In this document: positions 1 to 8,077 of the stretch, one piece after another | Numbering within the stretch: the stretch's first letter is position 1 | Layout of the letters: the number at the start of each line of letters is the position of its first letter | From: Intestinibacter bartlettii | GTDB taxonomy: Bacteria > Bacillota > Clostridia > Peptostreptococcales > Peptostreptococcaceae | Reading direction: 5' to 3' | DNA: 35,158 nt | Assembly (NCBI RefSeq): GCF_018917435.1 | Contig: NZ_JAHLOQ010000033.1 | Coordinates: 1 to 35,158, forward strand | Notes under the pieces: generated by a model | What the model saw: the letters and a program-made list of their open reading frames with translations, nothing else | Database searches by the model: none | Told to the model about the DNA's origin: nothing | Translations under genes and position numbers: made by a program

Positions 1-42
1 CGTTTAGGAATATCCTTATTTAAAGAAAACGAAGTAGCTTAA
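1..42 (+). CDS. 3' end of a truncated upstream gene (unknown)
   Basis: The first 13 codons of the window are open in frame 1 (RLGISLFKENEVA) and end with TAA at 40-42. This could be the C-terminus of a gene that starts before the window. There is too little sequence to name it, and an open stretch this short can occur by chance. A short inverted repeat (GAAGTAG at 31-37, CTACTTC at 65-71) and the stronger hairpin at 154-185 follow. Confidence 0.3.
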   Translation, partial: RLGISLFKENEVA

Positions 43-153
43 TATGTAAAAATATAAAATTTAACTACTTCTATTTGTTATGCTCAAAAATATGAAAATC
101 TAGACATTTTTAAGCGTTAGCTTTCTTTTTTACCTCAAACTAAAAAAGAAGTA

Positions 154-185
154 TTGCAAAATAGTTTTTTTACTCTATTTTGCAA
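154..185. terminator. Bidirectional-type terminator hairpin
   Basis: A perfect 11-bp inverted repeat (TTGCAAAATAG at 154-164, CTATTTTGCAA at 175-185) with a 10-nt loop. On the minus strand it lies about 90 nt beyond the small gene at 272-493 and is followed by a T-rich run. On the plus strand it is followed by CCCTTTTTG. It could end transcripts from either side. The rest of 1-271 shows no gene apart from the possible tail at 1-42. Confidence 0.6.
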
Positions 186-271
186 CACTCCCTTTTTGTA
201 TATTTATAATAATTTAATATACTTTGAATATGTATTTTTATAATATATAGGAAACTTTAGTAATTTTATAA

Positions 272-493
272 TTATAATTTTACAGAAACCTTATATAAAA
301 ACATAGCACACTTTCTAATGAGATAAGTCAAAGGGTCTACAAGGTCATCATCATTATCATATAACTTAGTTACATCCATACCTAATAGTAAATTAATTTT
401 ATTAATTCGAGTAAATTGAATACTCACCATAAAAAGAAAATAAATAAAACCTATACCAAACAAAATAAGTAGTAAAATGAATAATTTATCCAT
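272..493 (-). CDS. Small single-pass membrane protein downstream of feoB
   Basis: A 73-residue protein of unknown function. Residues about 4-26 form one strongly hydrophobic helix (FILLLILFGIGFIYFLFMV). A mostly polar segment with an acidic patch (YDNDDDLVD, about 45-53) and a short amphipathic C-terminus follow. A good Shine-Dalgarno (GGAGGG) sits about 8 nt before the ATG, which supports a real gene. It lies on the same strand as feoA-feoB but about 180 nt beyond feoB, separated by the hairpin at 628-664, so co-transcription is uncertain. It does not look like FeoC, which is a soluble winged-helix protein. A link to iron transport is inferred from position only. Confidence 0.6.
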   Translation of the reverse strand: MDKLFILLLILFGIGFIYFLFMVSIQFTRINKINLLLGMDVTKLYDNDDDLVDPLTYLIRKCAMFLYKVSVKL

Positions 494-627
494 AATAATC
501 CCTCCATTAAAAATATATTCTATATATTATAATTGTACTATATTGACAAAAAATAATCAGTAAAAAAATCAAATTTATTAGAAAATTTAGAATTATTAAA
601 ATAAATATTAAAAAAATAAGTTATAAA

Positions 628-664
628 GCTGTATCTTGTATCATACAAGATAGTAAGATACAGC
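628..664. terminator. Nested palindromic hairpin after feoB, possible terminator
   Basis: Two overlapping inverted repeats. GCTGTATCTT (628-637) pairs with AAGATACAGC (655-664) over 10 bp. Independently, TATCTTGTAT (632-641) and ATACAAGATA (643-652) form an almost continuous 21-nt palindrome centred on 642. It lies 12 nt past the feoB stop on the minus strand. The T-run on that side begins about 10 nt late, so it could be a terminator or a processing/stability hairpin, and the palindrome could also be a protein-binding site. Confidence 0.5.
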
Positions 665-675
665 GAAATATTTAT

Positions 676-2802
676 TTATACAATAAAAGTCAATATATCA
701 TATAATATTCTAGTAATTGTGCAAACTAAAAATGCTATAGTTGTTGGAATTAAAAAACCAAGAGCAGTCCATTTAATACTCTTCGTTTCTTTTTTTATTG
801 TCAATAATGTTGTTGTACATGGCCAGTGAAGTAAACTAAACAACATTAAGTTAAGCGCTGTTAGATATGTCCAGCCATGGGCAGTTAGCAAATCTCCTAA
901 TTCTTGAAGACTAGAGTAGTCTGTCATAGAACCAGTAGCCATATAAGACATTATTAAAATAGGTATTACGATTTCATTTGCTGGCATACCTAATATAAAT
1001 GCTAAAAGTATGAATCCATCTAAACCTATAAACCTTCCTATTGGATCTAAAAATAAGGCTATATGGTTTAAAATTGTCATATCTCCAATATAAGTATTTG
1101 CTAAAAACCATGTTATTATACCTGCAGGGATAGCAACTATTACAGCTCTACTTAGTACGAATAAAGTTCTATCAATTAAAGATGTATAAATTATTCTACC
1201 TATTTGTGGAACTCTGTAAGGTGGCAATTCCAATGTGAATGTAGAACTCTCACCTTTTATAAGTGTTTTTGATAGTAAATATGATACAAGTAGAGTAACA
1301 CCAATACCTATAAGTACGATTAAAGTGACGAAAATTGCAGTAGATGCACTAGATAAAAATGTATTTCCAATAGCTGAAGTGAAAAATATAGTGGAGATAG
1401 CTATTAAAGTAGGAAACCTTCCATTACATGGAACAAATGTATTTGTAAGTATGGCTATTAACCTTTCTCTTGGTGAATCTATAATTCTACATCCGATTAC
1501 ACCACAAGCATTACATCCAAATCCCATACACATAGTTAGGCATTGCTTACCATGAGTTTTACATTTTTTAAATAAGTGATCTAAGTTAAATGCAACCCTA
1601 GGTAAATAACCTAAATCTTCTAAAAATGTAAAAAGAGGAAAGAATATAGCCATAGGTGGTAACATAACAGATACTACCCAAGCAAATGTTTTATACAACC
1701 CATACACTATCATATTACAAATCCATATAGGAATATTCAAATTAATTAAAAAAGAATACATACCAGGTTCAATACTAAATAAAATATTTGATAAAAGTTG
1801 AGATGGATAATTTGAACCAGATATAGTTATCCATAAAATTATGGCAAGCATAATAAGCATAATTGGTATTGCAAAATATTTTGAAGTAATAATAGAATCT
1901 ATTTTGTCATCAATATCCTCTTTATTGTTTTTTTTGCTGACGACACTTTCAAATAAATTAGATGCATAGTCGTAATTTATTTTTGAAATGTCGTCTCTTA
2001 TTTTTTTCTTGTCTAAATTTTGAGGAACCTGCTGTTTTATATATTCTAGAGTTTCCTCAAAATCTCCTTCAATATAATTACTTAAAGATGAAAATAAGCT
2101 TTCATCACCATCAATAATTCGAAGGCCTAGCCATCTAGAATTTATCTGAGAGAAGGCATCTTCTAAGTCTGATTTAAAATTTGCCACTAAATTTTCTATT
2201 TCATCATTATAAACTACATAATTTTTATTAGTTATATTTTGTTGTAAAACAACTGACTCTAGAGCTTCTTGCAATTCATCCATTCCGATTTTATTGCGCG
2301 CACTAGTCAAAACTACTGGAATCCCCAATAAGTTTTGTAGTTTTTCTTTATCGATATTAATTGATTTTTTCTTTGCCTCATCTATTAGATTTATGCATAA
2401 CACAACTTTGCTTGTTAACTCCAAAACTTGAAAAAGTAAGTTTAAGTTTCTTTCAAGACATGTTGCATCACATACAACAATAACAGCATCTACATTACCA
2501 AAACATATAAAATCTCTAGCTACTATTTCTTCTTGAGACAGAGCAAATAATGAATATGTTCCAGGTAAATCAATAAGATTATAATCAATATTGTTGTATG
2601 TGAATTCACCTCTAGCAGTTGCTATTGTTTTTCCAGGCCAATTACCTGTGTGTTGCTTAAGTCCTGTCAGATAATTAAATACAGTACTTTTTCCCGTATT
2701 TGGATTTCCGGCAAGTGCAACAATATAAGAATTTTCTTTTTGTTTTATATTAAAGGAATCTTGTAGAGATTTGATTTTACAATTTTTATATGTCAAACCC
2801 AT
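676..2802 (-). CDS. feoB: Ferrous iron transport protein B (FeoB), GTPase-coupled Fe(II) permease
   Basis: A 708-residue inner-membrane Fe(II) transporter of usual length. The N-terminal G domain has G1 GNPNTGKS (residues 32-39), switch region LKQHTGNWPGKT, G3 DLPGTYS and G4 NLID. A GDI-like helical region follows to about residue 300, then a polytopic membrane domain with two Gate-type repeats. The conserved Cys-rich stretch (CMGFGCNACGVIGC) is in the membrane half. About 25 residues precede the G domain, slightly more than in many homologues. The ATG has a good AGGAGG 8 nt upstream. feoA lies 16 nt upstream on the same strand, so the two form an operon. A divergent MntR-like regulator next to feoA suggests metal-responsive control (inference). 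Confidence 0.97.
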   Translation of the reverse strand: MGLTYKNCKIKSLQDSFNIKQKENSYIVALAGNPNTGKSTVFNYLTGLKQHTGNWPGKTIATARGEFTYNNIDYNLIDLPGTYSLFALSQEEIVARDFICFGNVDAVIVVCDATCLERNLNLLFQVLELTSKVVLCINLIDEAKKKSINIDKEKLQNLLGIPVVLTSARNKIGMDELQEALESVVLQQNITNKNYVVYNDEIENLVANFKSDLEDAFSQINSRWLGLRIIDGDESLFSSLSNYIEGDFEETLEYIKQQVPQNLDKKKIRDDISKINYDYASNLFESVVSKKNNKEDIDDKIDSIITSKYFAIPIMLIMLAIILWITISGSNYPSQLLSNILFSIEPGMYSFLINLNIPIWICNMIVYGLYKTFAWVVSVMLPPMAIFFPLFTFLEDLGYLPRVAFNLDHLFKKCKTHGKQCLTMCMGFGCNACGVIGCRIIDSPRERLIAILTNTFVPCNGRFPTLIAISTIFFTSAIGNTFLSSASTAIFVTLIVLIGIGVTLLVSYLLSKTLIKGESSTFTLELPPYRVPQIGRIIYTSLIDRTLFVLSRAVIVAIPAGIITWFLANTYIGDMTILNHIALFLDPIGRFIGLDGFILLAFILGMPANEIVIPILIMSYMATGSMTDYSSLQELGDLLTAHGWTYLTALNLMLFSLLHWPCTTTLLTIKKETKSIKWTALGFLIPTTIAFLVCTITRILYDILTFIV

Positions 2803-2818
2803 TTAAATGTCCTCCTAA

Positions 2819-3040
2819 TTATTTAACTAAAATTAAATTACTTTCTTCCTTTCTAAGGGCAATCTTGCTACCTCTTACTTTATAAACAGTTAAATGATTT
2901 TTAGGCCCTTTTCTTAAAACATCTATTAAAGCCCCTTTTGTAAATCCAAGGGCTAACATTCTTTCTCTTAAATTACCCTCTGATAATAACTCTTCTACCT
3001 GAGCTGTATTTTTTATATTTATGTCTGTTAATCTTTTCAA
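2819..3040 (-). CDS. feoA: Ferrous iron transport protein A (FeoA), SH3-like
   Basis: A 73-residue cytosolic SH3-fold protein that assists FeoB. The family pattern is clear: LGFTKGALIDVLRKGP in the middle and the KVRGSKIALRKEE strand near the C-terminus. Length is typical (about 70-75). The start is a TTG at 3040 with GAGGAGG about 8 nt upstream; no better in-frame start is present. It is first in the feoA-feoB operon. The 5' region is shared with the divergent metal regulator and holds the inverted repeat at 3062-3075. Confidence 0.93.
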   Translation of the reverse strand: MKRLTDINIKNTAQVEELLSEGNLRERMLALGFTKGALIDVLRKGPKNHLTVYKVRGSKIALRKEESNLILVK

Positions 3041-3061
3041 TTTTATTCCTCCTCAATAATT

Positions 3062-3075
3062 TTAGCCTTAGCTAA
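3062..3075. promoter_or_regulatory. Candidate metalloregulator operator between feoA and mntR-like gene
   Basis: The inverted repeat TTAGC-CTTA-GCTAA sits about 25 nt upstream of the feoA start, in the divergent region. It resembles DtxR/MntR-family operators (TTAGG/CCTAA-type half sites) in base composition and symmetry, but it is not a clean consensus match. The placement next to a DtxR/MntR-family gene is the main support. Confidence 0.35.
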
Positions 3076-3171
3076 CATTTATAGTTTTAAGTTATGAAAG
3101 TAGCATGTAAATTGTGCAAAGTAGTAATAAATTTCATAAAAAAAAATAATAAATATATAGGAGGTGTTTTT

Positions 3172-3636
3172 TTGAGTGAATATTTTACATTTAATGAGTA
3201 TATGAAAAATAATAAATTAACTCCTAGCGAAGAAGACTATGTAGAGATGATTTATAGAATAAATCTCAGAAATGAAAATGTGCAGATGAAAGATGTTGCA
3301 AATGAATTAAATATAAAACCAGCCTCTGTTACAAAAATGGTCAAAAAATTAAATGAAAAAGGAATATTAGAATATAAAAAATATGATTATATAAAATTAA
3401 CAAAGGCAGGATATAAGATAGGTGAAACTTTACTAAAAAGGCATAATACAATTTATAGATTTTTGCAAATTTTAGGATTAGAACACAATATCCATGAAGA
3501 AACAGAAAAAATGGAGCATACGATAAGCTATGATACATTAGAAAAAATGAGTACATTAATAGATTTCTTTTCAAAGTATGAAGAAATATATTCCTCATTG
3601 AGAGATTTTCAAAAAAATAAAAATTTAAATACATAA
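3172..3636 (+). CDS. MntR/DtxR-family metal-dependent transcriptional regulator
   Basis: A 154-residue repressor-type regulator with an N-terminal winged helix and a C-terminal dimerisation/metal domain. By alignment from memory to Bacillus MntR, all metal ligands are kept: D22 and E25 (SEEDYVE), H91 (KRHNT), E112, E115 and H116 (TEKMEHT). The recognition helix region reads KPASVTKMVKKL, close to MntR. The start is TTG at 3172, 4-5 nt after AGGAGGTG (3159-3166). An in-frame ATG at 3094 would add 26 residues, has no ribosome site and adds nothing the family shows. It is divergent from feoAB, so manganese- or iron-dependent repression of feoAB is likely (inference). Confidence 0.85.
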   Translation: MSEYFTFNEYMKNNKLTPSEEDYVEMIYRINLRNENVQMKDVANELNIKPASVTKMVKKLNEKGILEYKKYDYIKLTKAGYKIGETLLKRHNTIYRFLQILGLEHNIHEETEKMEHTISYDTLEKMSTLIDFFSKYEEIYSSLRDFQKNKNLNT

Positions 3637-3690
3637 AAATAAAGCTAGTTATTAATTTATAAAGAGGCGTTGTACTCTAAGGAGGAGTTT

Positions 3691-5145
3691 ATGGAACTTT
3701 TAAAAATTTTACAGTCTGTTGAAATTTTAGCTATTAATGGTCCACTAGATATAGATATACAAGATATTTCTTATGATTCTAGAACTATAAAAAATAACTC
3801 TATGTTTATATGTATAAAGGGATATACTGTAGATGGTCACGACTATATAGATGATGCAATAAAAAGAGGGGCAAAGGCTATTTTAGTTGAAAAGAAAGTA
3901 GTTTATAAAAAGGATATTACCTATATAAGAGTAGAAGATATAAAAAAATCTATGGCTATAATAGCAGATAACTTTTTCAAAAATCCATCTCAAAAGATAA
4001 ATCTCATTGGAGTTACAGGTACAAATGGAAAAACGAGTACAGTTAGCTTTATAAGACAAATACTTGAATATGACAACAAAGTAGGAAGTATTGGCACTAT
4101 AGAAATATATGATGGACAAAAAAAAATAACATCTAAGAATACAACACCTGAAAGTTTAGATATACAGAGGAATTTAAGTAAAATGATTAACAATGGCTGT
4201 AAATATTGTGTTATGGAAGTTTCATCACATGCTTTAGTTTTAAATAGAGTAGATAATATTGATTATAAAATTGGTGTATTTACAAATTTGACTCAAGATC
4301 ATTTAGATTTCCATAAAAATATTGACAATTATAAAAATGCTAAACAAAAACTATTTTACAAAACAAGCTCATTTAATATTTTTAATATAGATGATAAAAC
4401 AGGAGAAGAGTTTTTTAAAAATAGCTTAAAAACAGATATAAAAACTTACACTTATGGAATAGAGAAAGAAGCTGATTTTAGAGCTAGTGATATAAAACTA
4501 TATCATGATAGAACAGAATACACATTAAATACAAATAAAGAGAGTTATAGAGTTTCAATACCTATTTTAGGATATTTTAATGTATATAATACATTAGCAG
4601 CTATAAGTACATGTATTTTATTAGGAATAGATTGTGAAGAAATAATAAAAAGAGTTTTAAATTTAAAAAGTGTGCCAGGAAGATTGGAACGCGTTGAAAA
4701 CGAAAAACATGTAAATATAATAGTAGATTATGCTCATACACCAGATGCATTACTTAACTTAGTAGAAAGTGCTAGATTATTTACCAAGGGAAGAATAATT
4801 TTAATATTTGGATGTGGCGGAGATAGAGACAAAACAAAAAGACCTATAATGGGAAAAATTGCTCAGGCAAATGCCGATATTTCAATTATAACTTCAGACA
4901 ATCCAAGATTTGAAAATGAGATTGACATAATAAATGATATATTAAAAGGTATAGACAAAAATATAAGTAATTATTTAGTTGTAAAAGATAGAGAAGATGC
5001 TATAAAAAAGGCAATTGAAATTTATCAAAAGGAAGACCTTATAATTATAGCTGGCAAAGGTCATGAAGACTACCAAATAAAAGGCAATAAGAAGTACTTC
5101 TTTGACGATAAAAAAATAGCCAAAGAGATATTAGATAAAATATAA
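3691..5145 (+). CDS. murE: UDP-N-acetylmuramoyl-L-alanyl-D-glutamate--2,6-diaminopimelate ligase (MurE)
   Basis: A 484-residue cytosolic ligase that adds the third amino acid of the peptidoglycan stem peptide. It has an N-terminal Mur ligase domain, a central ATP-binding domain with GTNGKTS (residues 110-116), and a C-terminal domain. The DNPR motif (403-406) marks meso-diaminopimelate rather than lysine specificity in this family. The SSHAL and DYAHTPDAL motifs are also present. The start is ATG 3691, preceded by AAGGAGGAG. A TTG seven codons upstream lies before that ribosome site and is rejected. It stands apart from the usual dcw cluster and follows the metal regulator by about 55 nt, so it may be co-transcribed. 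Confidence 0.95.
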   Translation: MELLKILQSVEILAINGPLDIDIQDISYDSRTIKNNSMFICIKGYTVDGHDYIDDAIKRGAKAILVEKKVVYKKDITYIRVEDIKKSMAIIADNFFKNPSQKINLIGVTGTNGKTSTVSFIRQILEYDNKVGSIGTIEIYDGQKKITSKNTTPESLDIQRNLSKMINNGCKYCVMEVSSHALVLNRVDNIDYKIGVFTNLTQDHLDFHKNIDNYKNAKQKLFYKTSSFNIFNIDDKTGEEFFKNSLKTDIKTYTYGIEKEADFRASDIKLYHDRTEYTLNTNKESYRVSIPILGYFNVYNTLAAISTCILLGIDCEEIIKRVLNLKSVPGRLERVENEKHVNIIVDYAHTPDALLNLVESARLFTKGRIILIFGCGGDRDKTKRPIMGKIAQANADISIITSDNPRFENEIDIINDILKGIDKNISNYLVVKDREDAIKKAIEIYQKEDLIIIAGKGHEDYQIKGNKKYFFDDKKIAKEILDKI

Positions 5146-5198
5146 ATTGATATTATTTTTATTGATTTGTTGATTTAATGTAACATTGATTTATTTTA

Positions 5199-5225
5199 TA
5201 GGGGAAGTTTATTTCCCCTTTTTTA
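5199..5225 (+). terminator. Intrinsic terminator after murE
   Basis: AGGGGAA stem with TTCCCCT and a short loop, followed directly by a run of six T (5219-5224). It sits between the convergent murE and LysR genes. Confidence 0.85.
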
Positions 5226-5230
5226 ATGTA

Positions 5231-6133
5231 TTAAGAAGTTTGTTTATCAAACCACTTCAATGCAAAATTTTTAAATAGAGTTTCATTTTTAGATAACTTT
5301 TTATTTTTTATATTAACTAAATAAGTCTTTGCAAAAAAATTATCAAGTAGATTTACAATTTTTATATGACTGTTAATGTTATTTTTATAAGATGTAGCAA
5401 TTGTATCAGGTAGTAAAGTAACTCCCATATTTTCAGATACTAAAGCTAGTAACGTCTTTGTTTGACTATCTATATAAGATACTTGTGGGAAAAAATTTAA
5501 ATTCCCCCAAACATTTAAAAAAATATTATGTAAAGTTGGATCTCCGCTAAGGGAGATATATTTTTCTTTTGATGTTTTGCTAAGTGCTAAAGTTCTGTTT
5601 TCTAAAAATCTGTGATTTTCAGAAGTAACCATAACTAAATTATCACTAAAAAGTTCATATGAATCTAATAGTTTATTATTTGATCCTAAATCATTTACAA
5701 ATGCTAAATTAAACTTTGCTATACTTAAATATTCTAATATGGAGTTATTACCTCTTTCTATAAGTTCTATTTGAATATTAGGATGCTCTTTATGAAAGTC
5801 ACCTATAAGAGTAGCAAGTCCATATTCAATCATAGTGTCGATAACCCCAATTGTAATAATTTCACTTTCTTCACTTTTGTATTTTTCTAGACCCCTTTGC
5901 ATTTTGTCATAACTATCTACACTTTTTTGAGCAAATTCTAAAAACTCCTCCCCAGCAGGAGTTAATGTGATAGTTCGATGTTCTCTCTTAAATAGTTCAA
6001 TTCCAATTTCTTTTTCTAATGCTTTTATGTGCTTAGATATTGACGATTGAGAAATGAACAATTCTTGAGAAGCAAGTGTAAAGTGGTTATGTTTTACAAC
6101 AGCTAAGAAAGACTTTAATTGTTCAAATGTCAT
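5231..6133 (-). CDS. LysR-family transcriptional regulator
   Basis: A 300-residue LysR-type regulator. The N-terminal winged helix-turn-helix (residues about 1-60) has the hallmark FTLASQELFISQSSISKHI region and TLTPAGEEFL. A periplasmic-binding-like effector domain follows from about residue 88 (EIITIGVIDTMIEYGLATLI). The start is the ATG at 6133, with AAGGTGGG 7-8 nt upstream. A GTG four codons earlier lies inside that ribosome site. It diverges from tyrS across about 360 nt. LysR regulators often control a divergent neighbour, but tyrS is an odd target, so the effector and regulon cannot be told from the sequence. Confidence 0.9.
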   Translation of the reverse strand: MTFEQLKSFLAVVKHNHFTLASQELFISQSSISKHIKALEKEIGIELFKREHRTITLTPAGEEFLEFAQKSVDSYDKMQRGLEKYKSEESEIITIGVIDTMIEYGLATLIGDFHKEHPNIQIELIERGNNSILEYLSIAKFNLAFVNDLGSNNKLLDSYELFSDNLVMVTSENHRFLENRTLALSKTSKEKYISLSGDPTLHNIFLNVWGNLNFFPQVSYIDSQTKTLLALVSENMGVTLLPDTIATSYKNNINSHIKIVNLLDNFFAKTYLVNIKNKKLSKNETLFKNFALKWFDKQTS

Positions 6134-6304
6134 TATTGTTCCCACCTTAAAATAAAATAAATAAATAAAAAAATCCCCTTGAAAATATTATAACAGATAT
6201 TGAGTATAAATAATTAGAATACTATATAAGTTTGTCAAAATTTTGAATATTACTACATATAATTAATATAAATATAGAGGAGTATGTATAAATTTATAAA
6301 ATGA

Positions 6305-6333
6305 TTGACAAACTATAACAATGTGAATATATT
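6305..6333 (+). promoter_or_regulatory. Sigma-A promoter of tyrS
   Basis: TTGACA (6305-6310), 17-bp spacer, TATATT (6328-6333). It is near consensus. It predicts a transcript start near 6340 and a leader of about 155 nt before tyrS. Confidence 0.75.
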
Positions 6334-6339
6334 TAAATT

Positions 6340-6472
6340 AAGAATAAATATATATATGGTTGAGATAAGTAACAAATTCAGATGAATTTTAGGAGAGGTC
6401 TTGGCTAGTTAAAAGACTAAACGAGTTAGTACATATGAGATGCTCTCGTCCTTTGGGATGAGAGCTTTTTGA
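6340..6472 (+). promoter_or_regulatory. Structured tyrS leader ending in a terminator-like hairpin (attenuator)
   Basis: The leader holds a small hairpin (AAATTC/GAATTT, about 6378-6393), then GTCTT/AAGAC and ACTAA/TTAGT pairs, then a 10-bp GC-rich stem (6442-6451 with 6456-6465, one G-U pair) followed by TTTTT: a canonical intrinsic terminator 33 nt before tyrS. GAGCAT at 6471-6476 can pair with ATGCTC at 6440-6445 as an alternative fold. GAGAG near 6394 could pair with CTCTC in the terminator arm. The T-box sequence expected for an aminoacyl-tRNA synthetase leader (GGGTGG-ACCGCG type) is not present, and the leader is shorter than usual T-boxes. Control by attenuation is inferred; the signal is unknown. 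Confidence 0.55.
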
Positions 6473-6497
6473 GCATTATGGGGAAGGAAGGTGAACT

Positions 6498-7703
6498 ATG
6501 AAGTCTTTAGAAGAACAATTAAGAATAATAAAAAAGGGAACATTAGATATAATCAACGAAGAGGAATTAGTAAATAAGTTAGAAAGATCGATAAATGAAA
6601 ATAAACCTTTAAAGATAAAGTTAGGTTTAGACCCTAGTGCACCAGATATACATTTAGGTCATACTGTAATTTTGAGAAAGCTAAAACAATTACAAGATTT
6701 AGGACATGAAATAATAATAATAATAGGAGATTTTACAGGTAAAATAGGGGACCCTACAGGAAAATCTAAAATGAGAAAGTCTTTAAGTGATGAAGAAGTA
6801 ATTCAAAATGCCAAAACATATGAAGAGCAAGTATTTAAAATTTTAGATAAAGAAAAGACAACTATAAAATTTAATAGCGAGTGGCTATCAAAACTTACAT
6901 TTGGGGATGTATTAAAATTAACAGCATCGACAACTGTTGCTAGGATGTTGGAAAGAGAGGATTTCAGGTTAAGATTTGAAAATCAAAGACCTATATATTT
7001 AAATGAGTTTTTCTACCCTTTAATGCAGGCTTTCGATTCTACGGCTATTGAGGCTGATATCGAATTTGGGGGAACTGATCAAAGATTTAATTTATTATCA
7101 GGCAGAAATCTTCAAAAAGAAATTGGAGAAGAACCGCAAGTTGTAATTATGATGCCTCTTATAGAGGGATTAGATGGCAAGAATAAAATGAGCAAGACTT
7201 TAGGTAATTATATAGGAATTTACGAATCAGCAAAATCAAAATATCAAAAGGTTATGGAAATACCAGATGAATTAATAGTAAAATACTACACATTATTAAC
7301 AGATGTAGATGATGAAAAAATAAAAGAAGTAGAAGCTAAGCTAAAAGATGAAACTGTAAATCCAAGAGATATCAAAATGGATTTGGCAAGAGAAATAGTA
7401 AGCTTATATCACAGTGAAGAAGAAGTGAATCAAGCTGAAGAGCGATTTAAAATGATATTCCAAATGGGACAAAAACCTAAAGATATAGATACAGTAAATG
7501 CATCAAAAGAAAACTTCGATTTAATCTCAACAGTAGTAGATAAGGGCTTAGTATCAAGTAAGAGTGAATTTAGAAGACTATTATCACAAGGTGGAGTGAA
7601 AATAAACGATAAAAAGATAACTTCTGAAAAAGATTTGCCACAAGAGGGTGAATTAGTAGTTCAAATTGGTAAGAAAAAATTTATGAAAATTATAGTATCT
7701 TAA
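6498..7703 (+). CDS. tyrS: Tyrosine--tRNA ligase
   Basis: A 401-residue class I aminoacyl-tRNA synthetase that charges tRNA-Tyr. The Rossmann catalytic domain has the HIGH-type signature HLGH (residues 52-55) in LGLDPSAPDIHLGH, and KMSKT at 227-231. The GGTDQRFN element (about 188-195) is typical for TyrRS. A C-terminal S4 RNA-binding domain starts around residue 330 (SKSEFRRLLSQGGVKIN). Of the two bacterial TyrRS types, the HLGH/KMSKT form and length fit the TyrZ-like class. A GGAAGGAAGGTG ribosome site precedes the ATG. A terminator hairpin in the leader suggests transcription attenuation. Confidence 0.95.
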   Translation: MKSLEEQLRIIKKGTLDIINEEELVNKLERSINENKPLKIKLGLDPSAPDIHLGHTVILRKLKQLQDLGHEIIIIIGDFTGKIGDPTGKSKMRKSLSDEEVIQNAKTYEEQVFKILDKEKTTIKFNSEWLSKLTFGDVLKLTASTTVARMLEREDFRLRFENQRPIYLNEFFYPLMQAFDSTAIEADIEFGGTDQRFNLLSGRNLQKEIGEEPQVVIMMPLIEGLDGKNKMSKTLGNYIGIYESAKSKYQKVMEIPDELIVKYYTLLTDVDDEKIKEVEAKLKDETVNPRDIKMDLAREIVSLYHSEEEVNQAEERFKMIFQMGQKPKDIDTVNASKENFDLISTVVDKGLVSSKSEFRRLLSQGGVKINDKKITSEKDLPQEGELVVQIGKKKFMKIIVS

Positions 7704-7791
7704 GTAAAAACAAGATAGGGTATAGATTTATCTAAAAGTAAGTAAAATTATAAAAACTTAATAAAATAAATATATTATATATATTAAAAAT

Positions 7792-7825
7792 AAAAGCATT
7801 GGTTAAGCTTAACCAATGTTTTTTA
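7792..7825 (+). terminator. Intrinsic terminator after tyrS
   Basis: CATTGGTTAAG (7797-7807) pairs perfectly with CTTAACCAATG (7808-7818) and is followed by TTTTTT. The A-run before the stem makes it partly bidirectional. The remainder of 7826-8077 is AT-rich and shows no gene; it must contain the promoter of the next gene, but no clean consensus promoter is visible. Confidence 0.9.
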
Positions 7826-8077
7826 TTTTGTAATAAGTTAATGTAGAATAGCTAAAATTGAGGATTTTCTTTTGAAGTATTTTTCACAATGTCAAGCACT
7901 TAATAAATATAAAAATATATATAAGAAAAATAATATATAATATTTAAATGAAAATACTGATTTTTTATAATATTGTGTTATCATATGTAAATATAAACCC
8001 TTAGTTCATATACAGTTCACAAAGGGGTAAAACTTTAAATTTTTTGGTAAATAATTTAATAAAAGGGAGGCATTATT

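Noticed and set aside
1235-1555. Plus-strand 106-codon ORF
   Set aside because: It lies wholly inside feoB on the other strand, has no ribosome site or family features, and mirrors the feoB codons.
6357-6408. Leader peptide ORFs (MVEISNKFR, MNFRRGLG) in the tyrS leader
   Set aside because: Neither has a ribosome site or tyrosine codons, so peptide-based attenuation by tyrosine is not supported.
6340-6497. T-box riboswitch before tyrS
   Set aside because: No GGGTGG-ACCGCG type core is present and the leader is too short; kept only as an unexplained attenuator.
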